Part shown: positions 47,386 to 57,797 of the stretch, piece after piece
How positions within the stretch are numbered: position 1 is the stretch's first letter
Layout of the letters: the number at the start of each line of letters is the position of its first letter
Origin: Byssothecium circinans
Taxonomy: Eukaryota; Ascomycota; Dothideomycetes; Pleosporales; Massarinaceae
DNA length: 64,000 nucleotides
Direction of reading: 5' to 3'
Assembly: GCA_010015675.1 (NCBI GenBank)
Contig: ML976983.1
Span: 366,015-430,014, forward strand
Position numbers and translations under genes: made by a program
Notes under the pieces: generated by a model
Databases searched by the model: none
The model's input: only the letters and a program-made list of their open reading frames with translations
Told to the model about the DNA's origin: nothing

Positions 47386-48006
47386 TTTGGGTTTACTTGA
47401 AGCTTGTTACCGCGTTCAGCAATTCCGTCCGGAATGTTGAGGTAAGAGTATCCATTAGGCTGGTCGAATGTCCGTAGCATGTGAATATCGGTCAGTTCGT
47501 GGTGAAGGTGGCGGAGGGGGCGGAAGGCTACGTGGTTAGTGGCAAAATTTTGATACTGGGAGTTGGGGAATCGGCTTGATCGAATCATTTGCAACGGTGA
47601 TTCTAGGTGGATACACTAGGTAGTACTTTATCTGAAGCATTTGAAACTTACGGTTCTGATATTTCCCGACTACTGAGATTCTTTCCTTGGGACATTGACT
47701 GTTCAATAGCTTAGCGTTTGTGTTAGTTACAATCCAATACATCACTGCATTTGAAATTTTGTTCTTGCAGTCTCTTACCTTTTGTATTACTGTGTTGGCC
47801 CAATTTCTGTTGTATTGGAGGTTGGGAATATTGTTAGGGCAGCACTTAAGTAGAGCCACCTGTCGCAACAGGTGATATATAGCTAGGATGCTTGGAGGAT
47901 TGTCCCTGACTCGCTTGTATATAGTCTCATCGGAGCACACCTCAAGACGACTGAGCTTCGCTCTTCCGAAACTCTCTCTCCAGAGCTCGATTTCTCGCCA
48001 CGCCAT
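47379..48006 (-). CDS. spliced orphan protein (169 aa), unrecognised
   Basis: The model is exon 1 48006-47779 (MAWREIELWRESFG), intron 47778-47710 (GTAAGA..CTAAC..GCTAAG), exon 2 47709-47652, intron 47651-47603 (GTAAGT..CACCTAG) and exon 3 47602-47379. It is in phase throughout. The predicted protein contains TIYKRVRDNPPSILAIYHLL, CPKERISVVGKYQN, FRPLRHLHHELTDIHML and DQPNGYSYLNIPDGIAERG. It is soluble with no signal peptide or known domain. An alternative acceptor (GAACAG) gives a wrong frame for exon 3, which is why I chose AAG at 47710. The final codons overlap the left 15-bp direct repeat. The gene could be a lineage-specific or inserted gene. Confidence 0.5.
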
Positions 48007-48313
48007 CAATATGGATAAAGGCCAATGATATCGTGGAAAGCTGTTCCAGAAGAACCTCAGTGCTTACTTCATTATAGGCGGCTGCATACCTAGAAACTTC
48101 CAGTCAACCGCCCGTACGTTAGACTGTTTAGTTTGCTTTCTTGTAGAAATGCTATAAAATTATAAAATATAGCAGGGGAAAGAGAAGAAATGTAGCTTTT
48201 AGAAGGCGGTTAACAAGTCGTTGTTGCCCTGTTACGAGGCTTCGTAACGTGACTGCTTTTATCCAACTGCGCTCCCTATAATGTGCACATTTGATGTGGT
48301 CTGAGGAATGATC

Positions 48314-48328
48314 ACGTGATATCAAAAC
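48314..48328 (+). repeat. 15-bp direct repeat, right copy
   Basis: This is an exact second copy of ACGTGATATCAAAAC, 943 bp from the left copy at 47371. The remainder of 48007-48648 shows no supported gene. Confidence 0.8.
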
Positions 48329-48648
48329 CATCCTCTCCCAGCCACCGCATTTTCACAACACCACGTCCGATCCCACGAGAAACATAGCAAGCCTTTCGTA
48401 CATCGAGATTCCAATCCTGCCAACCACTCCGCTCACCCACCTCTCCAATATCTCTTACTGTGTTTCCAAGTTCTCGCTTCACCACTGGTCCTAAGTCCCC
48501 ACCAGCCACCTCACCATCCCGCGCTCACCCTCACCTCATGACATCACACCGCCCTCACCAAACTCCCCGCCAAGCCGAAAGCTCAGACAATTTGCCTCAT
48601 CGCCGCCGAAGATTCGCCAACTAGCGGTCCCTAGCGCGACCCTCCACA

Positions 48649-48656
48649 TATAAATA
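48649..48656 (+). promoter_or_regulatory. TATA box of the U2 snRNA gene
   Basis: TATAAATA lies about 46-53 nt upstream of the inferred U2 5' end and is followed by a pyrimidine-rich tract (48657-48700). No protein ORF follows, fitting an RNA-gene promoter. Confidence 0.7.
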
Positions 48657-48701
48657 CTCCCCCACCGTCGCTCCTTCTCCTCTTCTCTTTTCTTTTCCTT
48701 T

Positions 48702-48885
48702 AGCTCTCTTTGCCTTTTGGCTTAGATCAAGTGTAGTATCTGTTCTTTTCAGTTTAATCTCTGAAACGAGTCTACGGACTCATTTTCAAGATTATCCTTA
48801 TTTTTGCCACCGGGTCTCCTCTCACTGGGCTTGCTCATAGTTGAGACCACAGTGTCGCCAGTATTGCACTACCTCTGGCCGACGC
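48702..48885 (+). ncRNA. U2: U2 spliceosomal snRNA
   Basis: The 5' part contains the near-invariant U2 core: CCTTTTGGCTTAGATCAAGT, then GTAGTATCTGTTC. The branch-site-recognition GTAGTA is at 48733-48738. The TTTTCAGTTTAATCTCTGAAA hairpin (stem IIa) follows, then an Sm-type site ATTTTTG at 48800-48806. The 3' domain ends in a hairpin GCCAG..TATTGCACTACCT..CTGGC, matching the conserved stem-loop IV of U2 (GUAUUGCAGUACCU in animals). The length is about 184 nt, close to the human 188 nt. U2 base-pairs with intron branch points (CTAAC here), which matches the introns in this window. Exact ends are inferred (plus or minus a few nt). Confidence 0.95.
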
Positions 48886-50297
48886 GAACACCACTTTTTT
48901 CATTGAGCGCTTGAGCTGTTTGCTGAGCCTTGAAGAAGAAGCTTTTGTGATTGTGACTGTGACGGTGTGATTGCGACTGTGATTGTGATTGTGATAGTGA
49001 CAGGCTGTATTGATTTCGTCATGGTGGGGTGATTGTACGATGTTGATAATATCCATCGCTAAATTTTCTGTGCGGGCGACTGCATACGTTATCGAAGGGC
49101 CGGCAGTTGCAATTATGCAGTACGTTCAGCTTGCTGTCAATACTCTAGCAGAGCTTTCCACACCGTCTGGCGGGCGAAAGCTTTGTTGCTGTTCGCTCAC
49201 GGTGTCGACTTCTTGATCCACACGGGCGAGCACTCTGCGCTCGGCATGCGAGATTGTCTGCGTACGACACGACCACAGTCCATCTCTGCTCTGGTACATT
49301 GATCAGCAGGAGTCTCAATTCATCAATGATGGACCGAACCTTTCAAGCACCGAAGCCGCGTCGTCGCCGCCCTGCTCGCCGTGGACCGCAAGGCGAGCTC
49401 GCCGCGCTCACCGAAGCTTACCGATGAGCCGCACACGAGCTTCTAGATCGCGGAGCCTTGAGGCGTTACCCACATCAACGAACTCCCAGCATTCGTATAC
49501 ATAGGAGGTTCACCCACCACAGCATTAAGATCTCCCAGAGCTGATGCGAAGGTTTGCTTGCTGAACTAGCTGTGAGACGTCCATACAGCATTATCACAAC
49601 ACCGTATTCGAGAGGTTGTGCCCGTCAGTCGAAGAAGCTGCACGCGTTCTCTACATAATCACCAATCGTGGTCGGCTGGACCACAAAATAGGTCCATTGG
49701 TGGAAGAACCTTGACAGCGTATTGTCATCGTAGTATGGACGGAATTGGTGATTGAGGTAGTAGCTAGAAGACGGGACATAATTGCGAGTGCTGGGCTATG
49801 ACCGAACTCAATGAGGAGAGCGAGTAGTCTCAAGTACGTATAGGAAGGTGTAGTTAGCAGAAACAACGTTGATCTTTCAATATCCTTCAAGACGAACCAC
49901 ACGTTGAGCACGAAGCTGTCTACCAATCATCGCCCTCGAGACAATTGTGAGGATTAAGGCTTTGTCTTCGGGCGGACATGTGTGCTCTACTTCGTGTCAG
50001 CGACAGCAGCAGGTAGATCGATATCACTTGTCTATACCTAGCTTGCACATACCCACGACTCCACTCGACGCCCATCGACTCAATGCACTCTCCCGCGTAC
50101 CCAACATGTTTATTCTCCGTACACCCGCCTGACATGATAACGTGATTGGATTCTATCAAACGCTAATCGAGACCCTTCAACAACGCCGAATCTTACAGTG
50201 TCACAGTTTCCCAATACTCCAAACAACTTCCTTTCCTCCCCGCCCTGCCGTGGTATTGCCTCGCTCACACAGTTCCCCATCCACATAGTCGAAAAAT
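48886..50297. other. intergenic region with TGTGAY hexamer repeat
   Basis: 48946-49001 is an imperfect tandem array of TGTGAT/TGTGAC units just after U2. The rest (49010-50297) has only short ORFs without recognisable features, including a 57-codon plus-strand ORF at about 49039 and an Arg/Pro-rich one near 49327. No gene is supported. Confidence 0.45.
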
Positions 50298-51124
50298 CTA
50301 AGTAAGTTTCTGCTTGATGAAGAAAGCGCGCAGGTGCGTAAGCTGCCACGCGCAGGTGAGACCGAGGACCACGAGCTGGATGAGCGACCAGCGGACGACG
50401 CGGGCATTTGTATGTTCAGACTGATCTCTGAATTCCGCTTCACGCTCCTACACCCTCGTCAGTATCCATCCCCCCTACAATCCTCTCACCCGCCGGGAAA
50501 AAGAAGGTGGTGACCTACCCGCTGGAAAACCTGCTCCCGTCTAATATCCTGCAACCGACTATTCAAATCCTTAACCTTCTGCACAATATCCTCAATCTTG
50601 CCCTTGTCCGTGCTCTCGATCTTGCTCGTCTCGCCAATGGCCAAGTCGAGCGTGAACTTGACGGTGCCGTGGATGCCGGTGCCCGACGAGAGCCAGCCGC
50701 CGCCCGAGGGCACGTTCTGGGGCGTCACGCAGAGACGGTGCTCGCCGCTGTCGGCGGCGCTGAAGGTGAATTTCCCGCTGCTGGAGCCCCGTTGCGCCAC
50801 GACGCGGTGGTGGTTGTCGAAGGTTTCTTCTACCGTTATGAAGACGCCTGTGTCGGGTTTCGTGATGTAGGTTTTTGTGGCGTCGTCCCAGACTTTGGCG
50901 TCGTAGTGGCCTGTTCAGATACTCAATTAGCTAGGCGTTCTTCTGGTATGGAGACTGTCCTTCTTCTCCTTGGGGAGGTGGGAGTGCTTCTGCATACCAA
51001 CTACCAGTGTGTCCTTGGGGAGCTCCTCGAAGAAGCACTTTTGGTTCGCGCCATCGATGAAGAAGTAGAGGGCCTGCGATGGTACGGCGAGGACGGCGGC
51101 GAGGAAGAGCGAAGGTCTCCACAT
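50298..51124 (-). CDS. p24/emp24/GOLD family cargo receptor
   Basis: Exon 1 is 51124-50998, the intron 50997-50911, exon 2 50910-50519, the intron 50518-50448 and exon 3 50447-50298, giving 222 aa. A signal peptide ([18 protein letters not shown]) leads into a GOLD domain. It contains [37 protein letters not shown] and SGEHRLCV; the two Cys are the expected disulfide pair. A lumenal coiled coil ([20 protein letters not shown]), a transmembrane segment ([18 protein letters not shown]) and a short cytosolic tail FFIKQKLT follow. The tail has the FF (COPII) and lysine (COPI) sorting elements. p24 proteins cycle between ER and Golgi and select cargo, notably GPI-anchored proteins. I cannot assign it firmly to a specific Erp member. 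Confidence 0.9.
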
Positions 51125-51793
51125 GGTTGCGATTGGATTGCTCCGCGAGGGACTCTGGCGATGCGCGGATTCGGGGCGTGCTGGTGATGCTTGACTGTGA
51201 AAGGTGGCCGCACGGGGATTACCGATGCGGTAAGCGCGCGCCTGGAACCTCTAGATATCGTCTTGGGCCTCCGGCACTCCATACACGGGCAACTCTTGGG
51301 CTTGCTTCAATGTTCTGTACAGGCGCGTTTCAAATGATCGTTTCTTAAACTTGTGGTCGTACAGTTACGAATTGATTCGTGCCAATAATAGAGCTTGTTA
51401 CCCGTATGATCACATTGGATGGACCGCTAGCTATCGTACCACTTGCAGGTACTTCTCCCTGAGCTCGTCTGCTCCAAGAATGAAATTAGCCTAACTCTCA
51501 CCCTCAATTCGAGTCAGTCAAGCTGTCCCGCGGCATCTCCGTGCTCTTTCTTGCCAACATTCATTCATAGCTACGCCGTAAAAGGCAGACCCCGCTTTCT
51601 CCAACCTCTTAACGCTTACCCCATACCATTTACCTAGGCTATCAAGCATACCTCTATTATCTATACAAAAGGAAGCCCGGCATTTCTACAACACAAAATT
51701 TCTTTTACCCCTTCATCCCATACATTCAAGTCTTGTCTCCACATCTGGCATCCATCAGTCTTAAGCACACAACACAGCCATCTCATCCAAAAA
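51125..51793. other. divergent intergenic region p24 / SDR
   Basis: This is a 669-bp gap between divergent starts. No supported ORF or motif was seen. Confidence 0.35.
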
Positions 51794-52870
51794 ATGTCCC
51801 TCTTCCAACCCACCGCCACAACCCTCACAACCCTCCAATCCACCCAAAAAACAATCCTAATAACCGGCGGCTCCTCAGGCATCGGTCTCGCAACAGCAAC
51901 CCTCCTCTCCCACCTCAACCCCACCCACAACCTCATCCTCCTCGACCTCCATCCCCCACCCCCCTCCTTCACCCACTCCCCCTCCCACCTCCTCGTACAC
52001 ACCTGCAACATCACGTCCTGGCCCGCCCAACGCGCCGGCTTCGAGAAAGCGTACCAGAGGTTCGGCCGTGTGGATATGGTATTCGTGAACGCGGGGATCT
52101 CCGAGTACCAGGACCAGTTCTTCACCGACGAGATAGATGGGGAGGGGAAGCTTAAAGAGCCGGATCGCCGCGTGTTGAATGTTGACATGGACGCAGCGAG
52201 CGATACTACGAAATTGGCAATTCATTATTTACGGAAGAACAGGGAGCCCGAGGGAGGTGCAATTGTTCTTACGGCCAGTTTGGCGGGTTATCTGGCTTCG
52301 GCTGGGGCGCCGTTGTATTCCGCTGCTAAGCATGGTAGGGTTTTTTCTCCCTTCCTTTCCTTTCCTTTCACTCTTCTCTCTTTCTCTCTCTCCCTCACCC
52401 CCCTCTCTAGTCCGTGAACACAGAAAATGCGACGCCGAAACTGATAAACGACCCCAGGCATCGTAGGCCTCATGCGCGCCCTGAAACAAGAATGCGCAAA
52501 ACTCTCTATATCAATCAGCGTCGTCGCCCCAGCCATCACCACAACCCCCCTCATAACCCCTCCAACAGCAACAGAGACAAAAACACCAGAAGCCTACGCC
52601 CGCGACATGGCCGCTGCGGGCGTCCCCATCAACAAACCGGAATCCGTCGCTTTGGCCGTGTGTTGGCTGTTCAACGAGGGCGGCAGGGCAAATGGCGCGG
52701 GCATCTTTGTGCAAAAGGACAAGTTTTGCGATTTGGAGACGGGGTTGGCCGGGACGAGGGAGCTGTGGATGGGGAGGGAGATGTTGGATGATTTCCGCGG
52801 AGGGAGGGGGGCGAGGCTTTTTAAGAGGTTGGATGGTGGGGAGGGGGAGGGGAGGAAGGCGAAGATTTGA
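51794..52870 (+). CDS. short-chain dehydrogenase/reductase
   Basis: Exon 1 is 51794-52334, the intron 52335-52457 (123 nt, CT-rich) and exon 2 52458-52870, giving 317 aa. A classical SDR Rossmann fold is visible: cofactor loop TGGSSGIG (residues 24-31), the NAG motif in VFVNAGIS, and the catalytic Ser in LTASLAGYL with YSAAK as the Tyr-x-x-x-Lys pair. The intron falls right after YSAAKHG. The Asp at the end of beta-2 (LLDLHP) suggests NAD(H) preference. It resembles the 15-hydroxyprostaglandin-dehydrogenase-like group of fungal SDRs. The substrate is unknown and no biosynthetic cluster surrounds it. The Gly/Glu/Arg-rich C-terminal tail is probably disordered. Confidence 0.88.
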
Positions 52871-53092
52871 GCGTGGGGAAGGTGCTGGTAAGATGTGAAT
52901 CTTTTCTTGTTTTGATTCTTGCTTGTGGAAATGGTTCAGTTACGGTGGAGGAGGGGGGCGCTAGGATGGGGGATTCCTGTAGAAACAGGTTCGGATATTT
53001 TGACCTAGCAATGTGACCAAAAGCACAGTAGCTAAGTATCCCTCAACGCCATCGCTATGCATACAAATTCCCCCCTTTCTTTCACTTCCCAC

Positions 53093-55121
53093 CTACTTCC
53101 TCACCCGCTTACTACTCTGACTCCCCTGCGAAAGCACACTCGCACTCCTCTTGTGCCCCATTCTGCTATTCGCACTAACGCTCAATCCACGACTACTCCC
53201 CGCCGTCTCACTAGGCTGCCGACTCTCCTCCTCGCCCTCCGCATCAGCATCATCATATTCTTCGCCTTCAGCATCCATATCCGCATCCCCATCCGCATCC
53301 TGATCGCGTTTCCCATTCCCGTTCTGGTTACGAGTCTCAGGCTCCCTCGATGTCGACCCAGAAGCATCGTTCTCCCCGCCAGGCGTCTCCTGGGAATCTG
53401 GAATCTCCTTCTTTGGCGACGACTCCGCGGTATTGGATGGTTCGGCCTGGGCTTCGGAAGCGCGGCGGGCTTTCATGGCTTCTAGGACCCGGATCTCGCC
53501 TTCTTCCTTCTCGCGGACTTTGCGTACATCGAGCAATCGGCTAACCTTTCCAATGAGGCCTTCGAACACCTCGCCGACTCGGCTTGTAGGGATGGCTATT
53601 ATCTCCGGAATACCCAGCTCCTGCAATGCTTGGGCAATCTTCTGTGTCTGTACGTTGCTTTTCGCCTGTCGCATCTTCATCAACTTGTCAGAGCCAAATG
53701 TAACACCAGACTGTAGTCGGTCGTGGGTTGAGACATTGAAGCGGAGTTCTTGTTGCGGAGGCAGTGTGCGAACCGGTGTTTGGGCGACGGCGGATTGAGG
53801 CAGGGCCATGGATTGGCGGCGGTTACCTGCTAATATGGAGCCGGGGACGCTAGATGAAGGTGTCTGCACAAGATCGTTCGTGTTGAGGGAGAGCCGAGAG
53901 GGACCTGATCCGCCTGATGGGCGCTTCTTACTGCGGTCTTGCTGGAATAATTGTTGGAATAGCGCCTGTAGGCCCTGTGATGTGTTGAACGATGCAAGGC
54001 CAGCTGCAGCTTGCTGGTTTGGTGACGGCGATTCGAGGCGCGCGCGGAGCTCCTCTCGTTCGGCGTCTAGACGGTTTGCCGACATGTTGATGCGCTGCAG
54101 TTCCGTCAACAGAAACTCCTCCTCTTTCACCTCATCCATGTTGCGGTTCATGAGCGCTGTCGCGAGTGCCTTCCTGTTCCTCTCCGAATTAGGGTCGAAT
54201 TTGGTGAGGATCTCGTAGAGGTTATATTGTTCGGCGTCCATCTGCATTTCCGGTATGCGCAACTTCATCAACTTGGCTGATATGTCGTAGAACCGTGCCT
54301 TGAGATCTTCGACAGTCCTCTGTTTCGGCGGCGCAAAAGGGAGAGCGGCAAGCGCATTCATTGTGTCCCCATTGACCGTCTCTTGTGTGAGATGTGACCT
54401 GCTCCCGGGCTGATAATCGTATCGATCCCATATCACCGCCCACCGATATGAATAGTCCCTGACGACTTCAAAAAGGTAGTCAGTCTCCTCCCGACTCCAC
54501 TCATCACTCCGCAGATGCGCATCGTATTCCTCGTCCGAGAACGTGGGCAGATCCGCCGGGATGTTGTATTTCACAAAGTCGCCGCAGTTCTCCACGTATG
54601 GTGTTGTGCTCTCGCTGTCTTCCATTGCTGTATCTTCGCCATCTTGTACGGGTGGCGCAACAGTGGGTTTTCGTCGCCAGTGCTTGAGGATGAGGCCGTC
54701 GCTGCGCGCTTGGTTCGAGAAAGGTTGCTGTACCCTAGATTCAATCTGTTAGTCTTCGTTTGCTCTTGCAACGTGCAAAGTGTACCATACCATTTCTTCG
54801 CCGGCCCCGTACTCTGTCGTTTTGCCCGATAGGTTTTCTTCTCTTCATAGACCGCTACAGGTGGTGGCCGCTCGCCATACAGCGCCGCAACTTCGCGCGC
54901 AACGCCTTCTGCACCGATACGTTAGCCAATGTACTTTGGAATGATGATATATTTCTTCTCTCAGGTCGTCCCCAATATCTTTCTCCAAATATAGACAAGT
55001 ACGTACGCATTCTCCGAACACCGCCCGTAGGCTTCGACTTCTTCACTGCCTTTGCTTGCTCTCCCGCTCCTCCCCCCGTTGGCAGTCCCAGCATATCGCG
55101 CACATCGCGACCCGAAGCCAT
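53093..55121 (-). CDS. SWC4: SWR1/NuA4 complex subunit Swc4 (Eaf2, DMAP1 family)
   Basis: Exon 1 is 55121-55007, the intron 55006-54909, exon 2 54908-54791, the intron 54790-54735 and exon 3 54734-53093, giving 624 aa. The start MASGRDVRDMLGLP is the family opening. The SANT/DMAP1 core (about 130-230) reads FSDEEYDAHLRSDEWSREET, YLFEVVRDYSYRWAVIWDRY and TVEDLKARFYDI. A helical YL-linked region follows (FDPNSERNRKAL..EEEFLLTELQRI). The C-terminal third is acidic and disordered, with a basic end (GHKRSASVL..KRVRK) that can serve as a nuclear signal. Swc4 is shared by the SWR1 H2A.Z-exchange and NuA4 acetyltransferase complexes. Confidence 0.94.
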
Positions 55122-56077
55122 GGCGACTGTTTTGGCGGCAAGTTTGACGTCGAGCGAGGGATAAAAATCGCGTCCGTTGATGGGTTTTGCAGGGGTGGGG
55201 TAACTGTTGGAGTTTGCGATGGGAAGTTGAGCGCGTCGGACCTCCGCATTGGAAGTTCCGATCGTTGTCACGTGGAAGGGTCAACCCCGGGGCCTTGCCT
55301 TACGCAAGAGCGGCATTCATAATATACAGCCTTGGCTTAAGGAACAGCTGAAGTTAGCTCATGATCTATCGCTCCAATAAGATGAGACTTCAGTACGGTA
55401 AGAGACCTAATTCTCAAGGTTCGCACTATCTTACATAGATAGCATCAAGCAATTCTTACAATACAACGACGCCTTGAACTTAGACGAAGTCACAGACATC
55501 ACAAATTAAAACACGGTATGAAGTTTTCATCTCTCTATTCCCACCGCTCAAATCTACCCCAAGCAAAACTATCACTCCACACACTCAAATCATCCCCCCT
55601 CCACGGCCCAGCTCATCATCCCCAGACGGCTCCATGCTATGTATTTTCTGATTCGCTCCGCACTCGTTCTCCCCTGCACACAGACAAAGGAAACGTGAGA
55701 AAGTTTCCCAACTTGATGAAATCCATTACCAAACAAAAAGTTTCAACGCCCTTTACTCCTACGCAAAAGCCTCCCCCCTTCCAGCGCCAGCCGCTTCGCA
55801 ACTCGCAACTCGCAACATGGAAAAAGGAAGATAAAAAGTGAGACTGATGTCGTAGAATGGGAATCCTGCTGGGGGGATGATGCCGATAGAGCGCTCGCCT
55901 GCCGTTCGTCCATTACTGTAACATACCGTCGAAGAAGATTTTGCGATCCCGTCTATGAACCATTATAAAATACCTATACAGGAAAAAACATGAGGGTCCG
56001 CGAGAGAATATGAGAATGACTGCGCTCAATGAAAGACTCCTGAATGCAATGGAAAAGGAAGATACCGAGTCGAGCAA
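55122..56077. other. intergenic region SWC4 / casein kinase
   Basis: This comprises the SWC4 promoter and the kinase 3' region. No supported gene was seen; ORFs at 55518-55841 and 56010-56228 look random. Confidence 0.4.
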
Positions 56078-57797
56078 TTACGAACCTGAACCGCAGCAGA
56101 AGATGTTGGCCAATTTCTTGCCAAAGCTGGGCTTATCTGGCTCCGGCCGCCTCGGCGGTTGGACATTCGGGCTCTGTGCTGGTGTTGCTCGGTTCGATGT
56201 CAGGTTCGGCTGGCTGTGCTGGAACTGAGCTTGGGTAGATCCTTCGGGTGGTGCTAGCTCGCCCCTGCTCTGCCTCTTCGCGTCCGGCTGCCCGTATTTC
56301 CCCTGCTGAATCTCCCTTGGGCTTCTTCCGGGCGGGCCCCGAGTCGCTCCGGGCTTTGGGAGATCCGCGTTTAAACGGTGGTGGTCGACGGGTAGTTGGG
56401 TCTTCTGTTGCCTGCTATGAGGCTGTCCATGAGCGAGAACCGCGGTTGATGCGTGTCCAGTTTGGCCATGATGCATCTGTTGCAGAGCAGCTGGGTGCGA
56501 TTTCATGACCTCCCAGCCCTTGCCGTTGTTCAACTTCATCCAGTCGTACTCGCCATCTTCAACTTCCCCAGTGCTCTTGAGCGCCTGGGTGAACAATTCG
56601 CGAAGGTAATCGTAGTCTGGGGTGTCTTCAAAACCAAGGTTGCGGACATAGCTGAGGTACTTGTTAAACTCCTCTGTACGATGTTAGTCAAGCTTGTAAA
56701 CAAACGCAGGGACAAAGCACGCACCCGGGAAGCTATCGCACAAGTCCTTGATTGGCGTAGTCTGCTTCTTCTCGCCAATCTTCTCGTACTTTTGCTTGTT
56801 GGTGGCAGCCTTGAGACCTTGCCACGGCAGTCCACCTCGGAGGAAATACATGAACACGTGACCAAGGGCTTCCAAATCGTCTCGTCGCGACTGCTCGCGT
56901 CCAAGATGGGTATTGATACTCATGTATCGTGCTGTGCCAGAGAGAGACTTGCGCTCCCGGTAGGGAATGTGCTGCTTCGTCTTGGGGTCACGGTACTGCT
57001 TGGCCATGCCAAAATCGACAACGTGAATTACATTAGCGCTCTTGGATCCAGGTCGACCAATCAAGAAGTTATCGGGCTTGATATCTCGGTAGATGAGGTT
57101 TTTCTCGTGGATAGTCTGGACTCGTGACAGCTATGACATGTTAGTAGAGGACATATGGAGAGAAAGCATGTTACGGACCATTTGCTTCGCTACCATGACC
57201 ACGGTCTTGATCGAGAACTTGCGGTTGCAGTGGTCAAACAAGTCTTCCAAGCTAGGACCTAGCAGGTCGATTACGAGTATGTTGTGGAGGCCCTCTTGAC
57301 CGAAGTAGTAGACATTGGGGATACCAGCTGCAGCACTGTTAGTAAGGATCCAAACGGTATGCATCCAAAGCGAAGAGGTGTCGTAGGGGATCAGGCTGTG
57401 GAACGCCAACGGGGCCAACAGGCGGTGACGAGGGCAACACTGGAACTATGCAGCATCGATGCATCTCTCACAGTCCCCACACGCCCACAACGTTGACAAA
57501 GATGCCAAGGCCTCGCAGCCCAGCACGTATCAATTCAGACCCTCGACCCGGCCAGCCCAACGGAAAAGGAGGCGGGATGACGAAAAGCAACTCACGGCAT
57601 CCAACCAGGATCTTGTACGTGCGATACTCATCCCGCAGCTGTGGAGCGTCGCTCTTCCTAGGCTCGAACTTGATGGCAACCTGCTGCTGGTTGAGCAGGT
57701 TGGTGCCCTCGAAGATAACGCCAAAGCTGCCCTCGCCAATCTTCTTGCCGACGCGATAATGCACGCCCACGACGTTCGACGACGTACTGCTCGCCAT
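56078..57797 (-). CDS. YCK2: membrane-anchored casein kinase I (Yck1/2 type)
   Basis: Four exons: 57797-57596, 57327-57179, 57130-56725 and 56673-56078, giving 450 aa. The kinase domain (about 14-290) shows [11 protein letters not shown], the VAIKFEP lysine, the CK1-type catalytic loop [12 protein letters not shown] and [20 protein letters not shown]. The CK1-specific [20 protein letters not shown] follows, which replaces the APE motif. A Gln/Pro-rich tail ends in FCCGSGS. A vicinal Cys pair at the C-terminus is the palmitoylation site of plasma-membrane Yck kinases. Intron 1 is 268 nt, longer than the others (48 and 51 nt), and its acceptor is fixed by the family motif [10 protein letters not shown]. 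Intron 2 uses GTCCGT, a weak donor. Confidence 0.95.

Noticed and set aside
49039..49216. Small plus-strand ORF after U2 (57 codons from its ATG)
   Set aside because: It has no signal peptide or domain, and U2 transcription explains the upstream TATA box.
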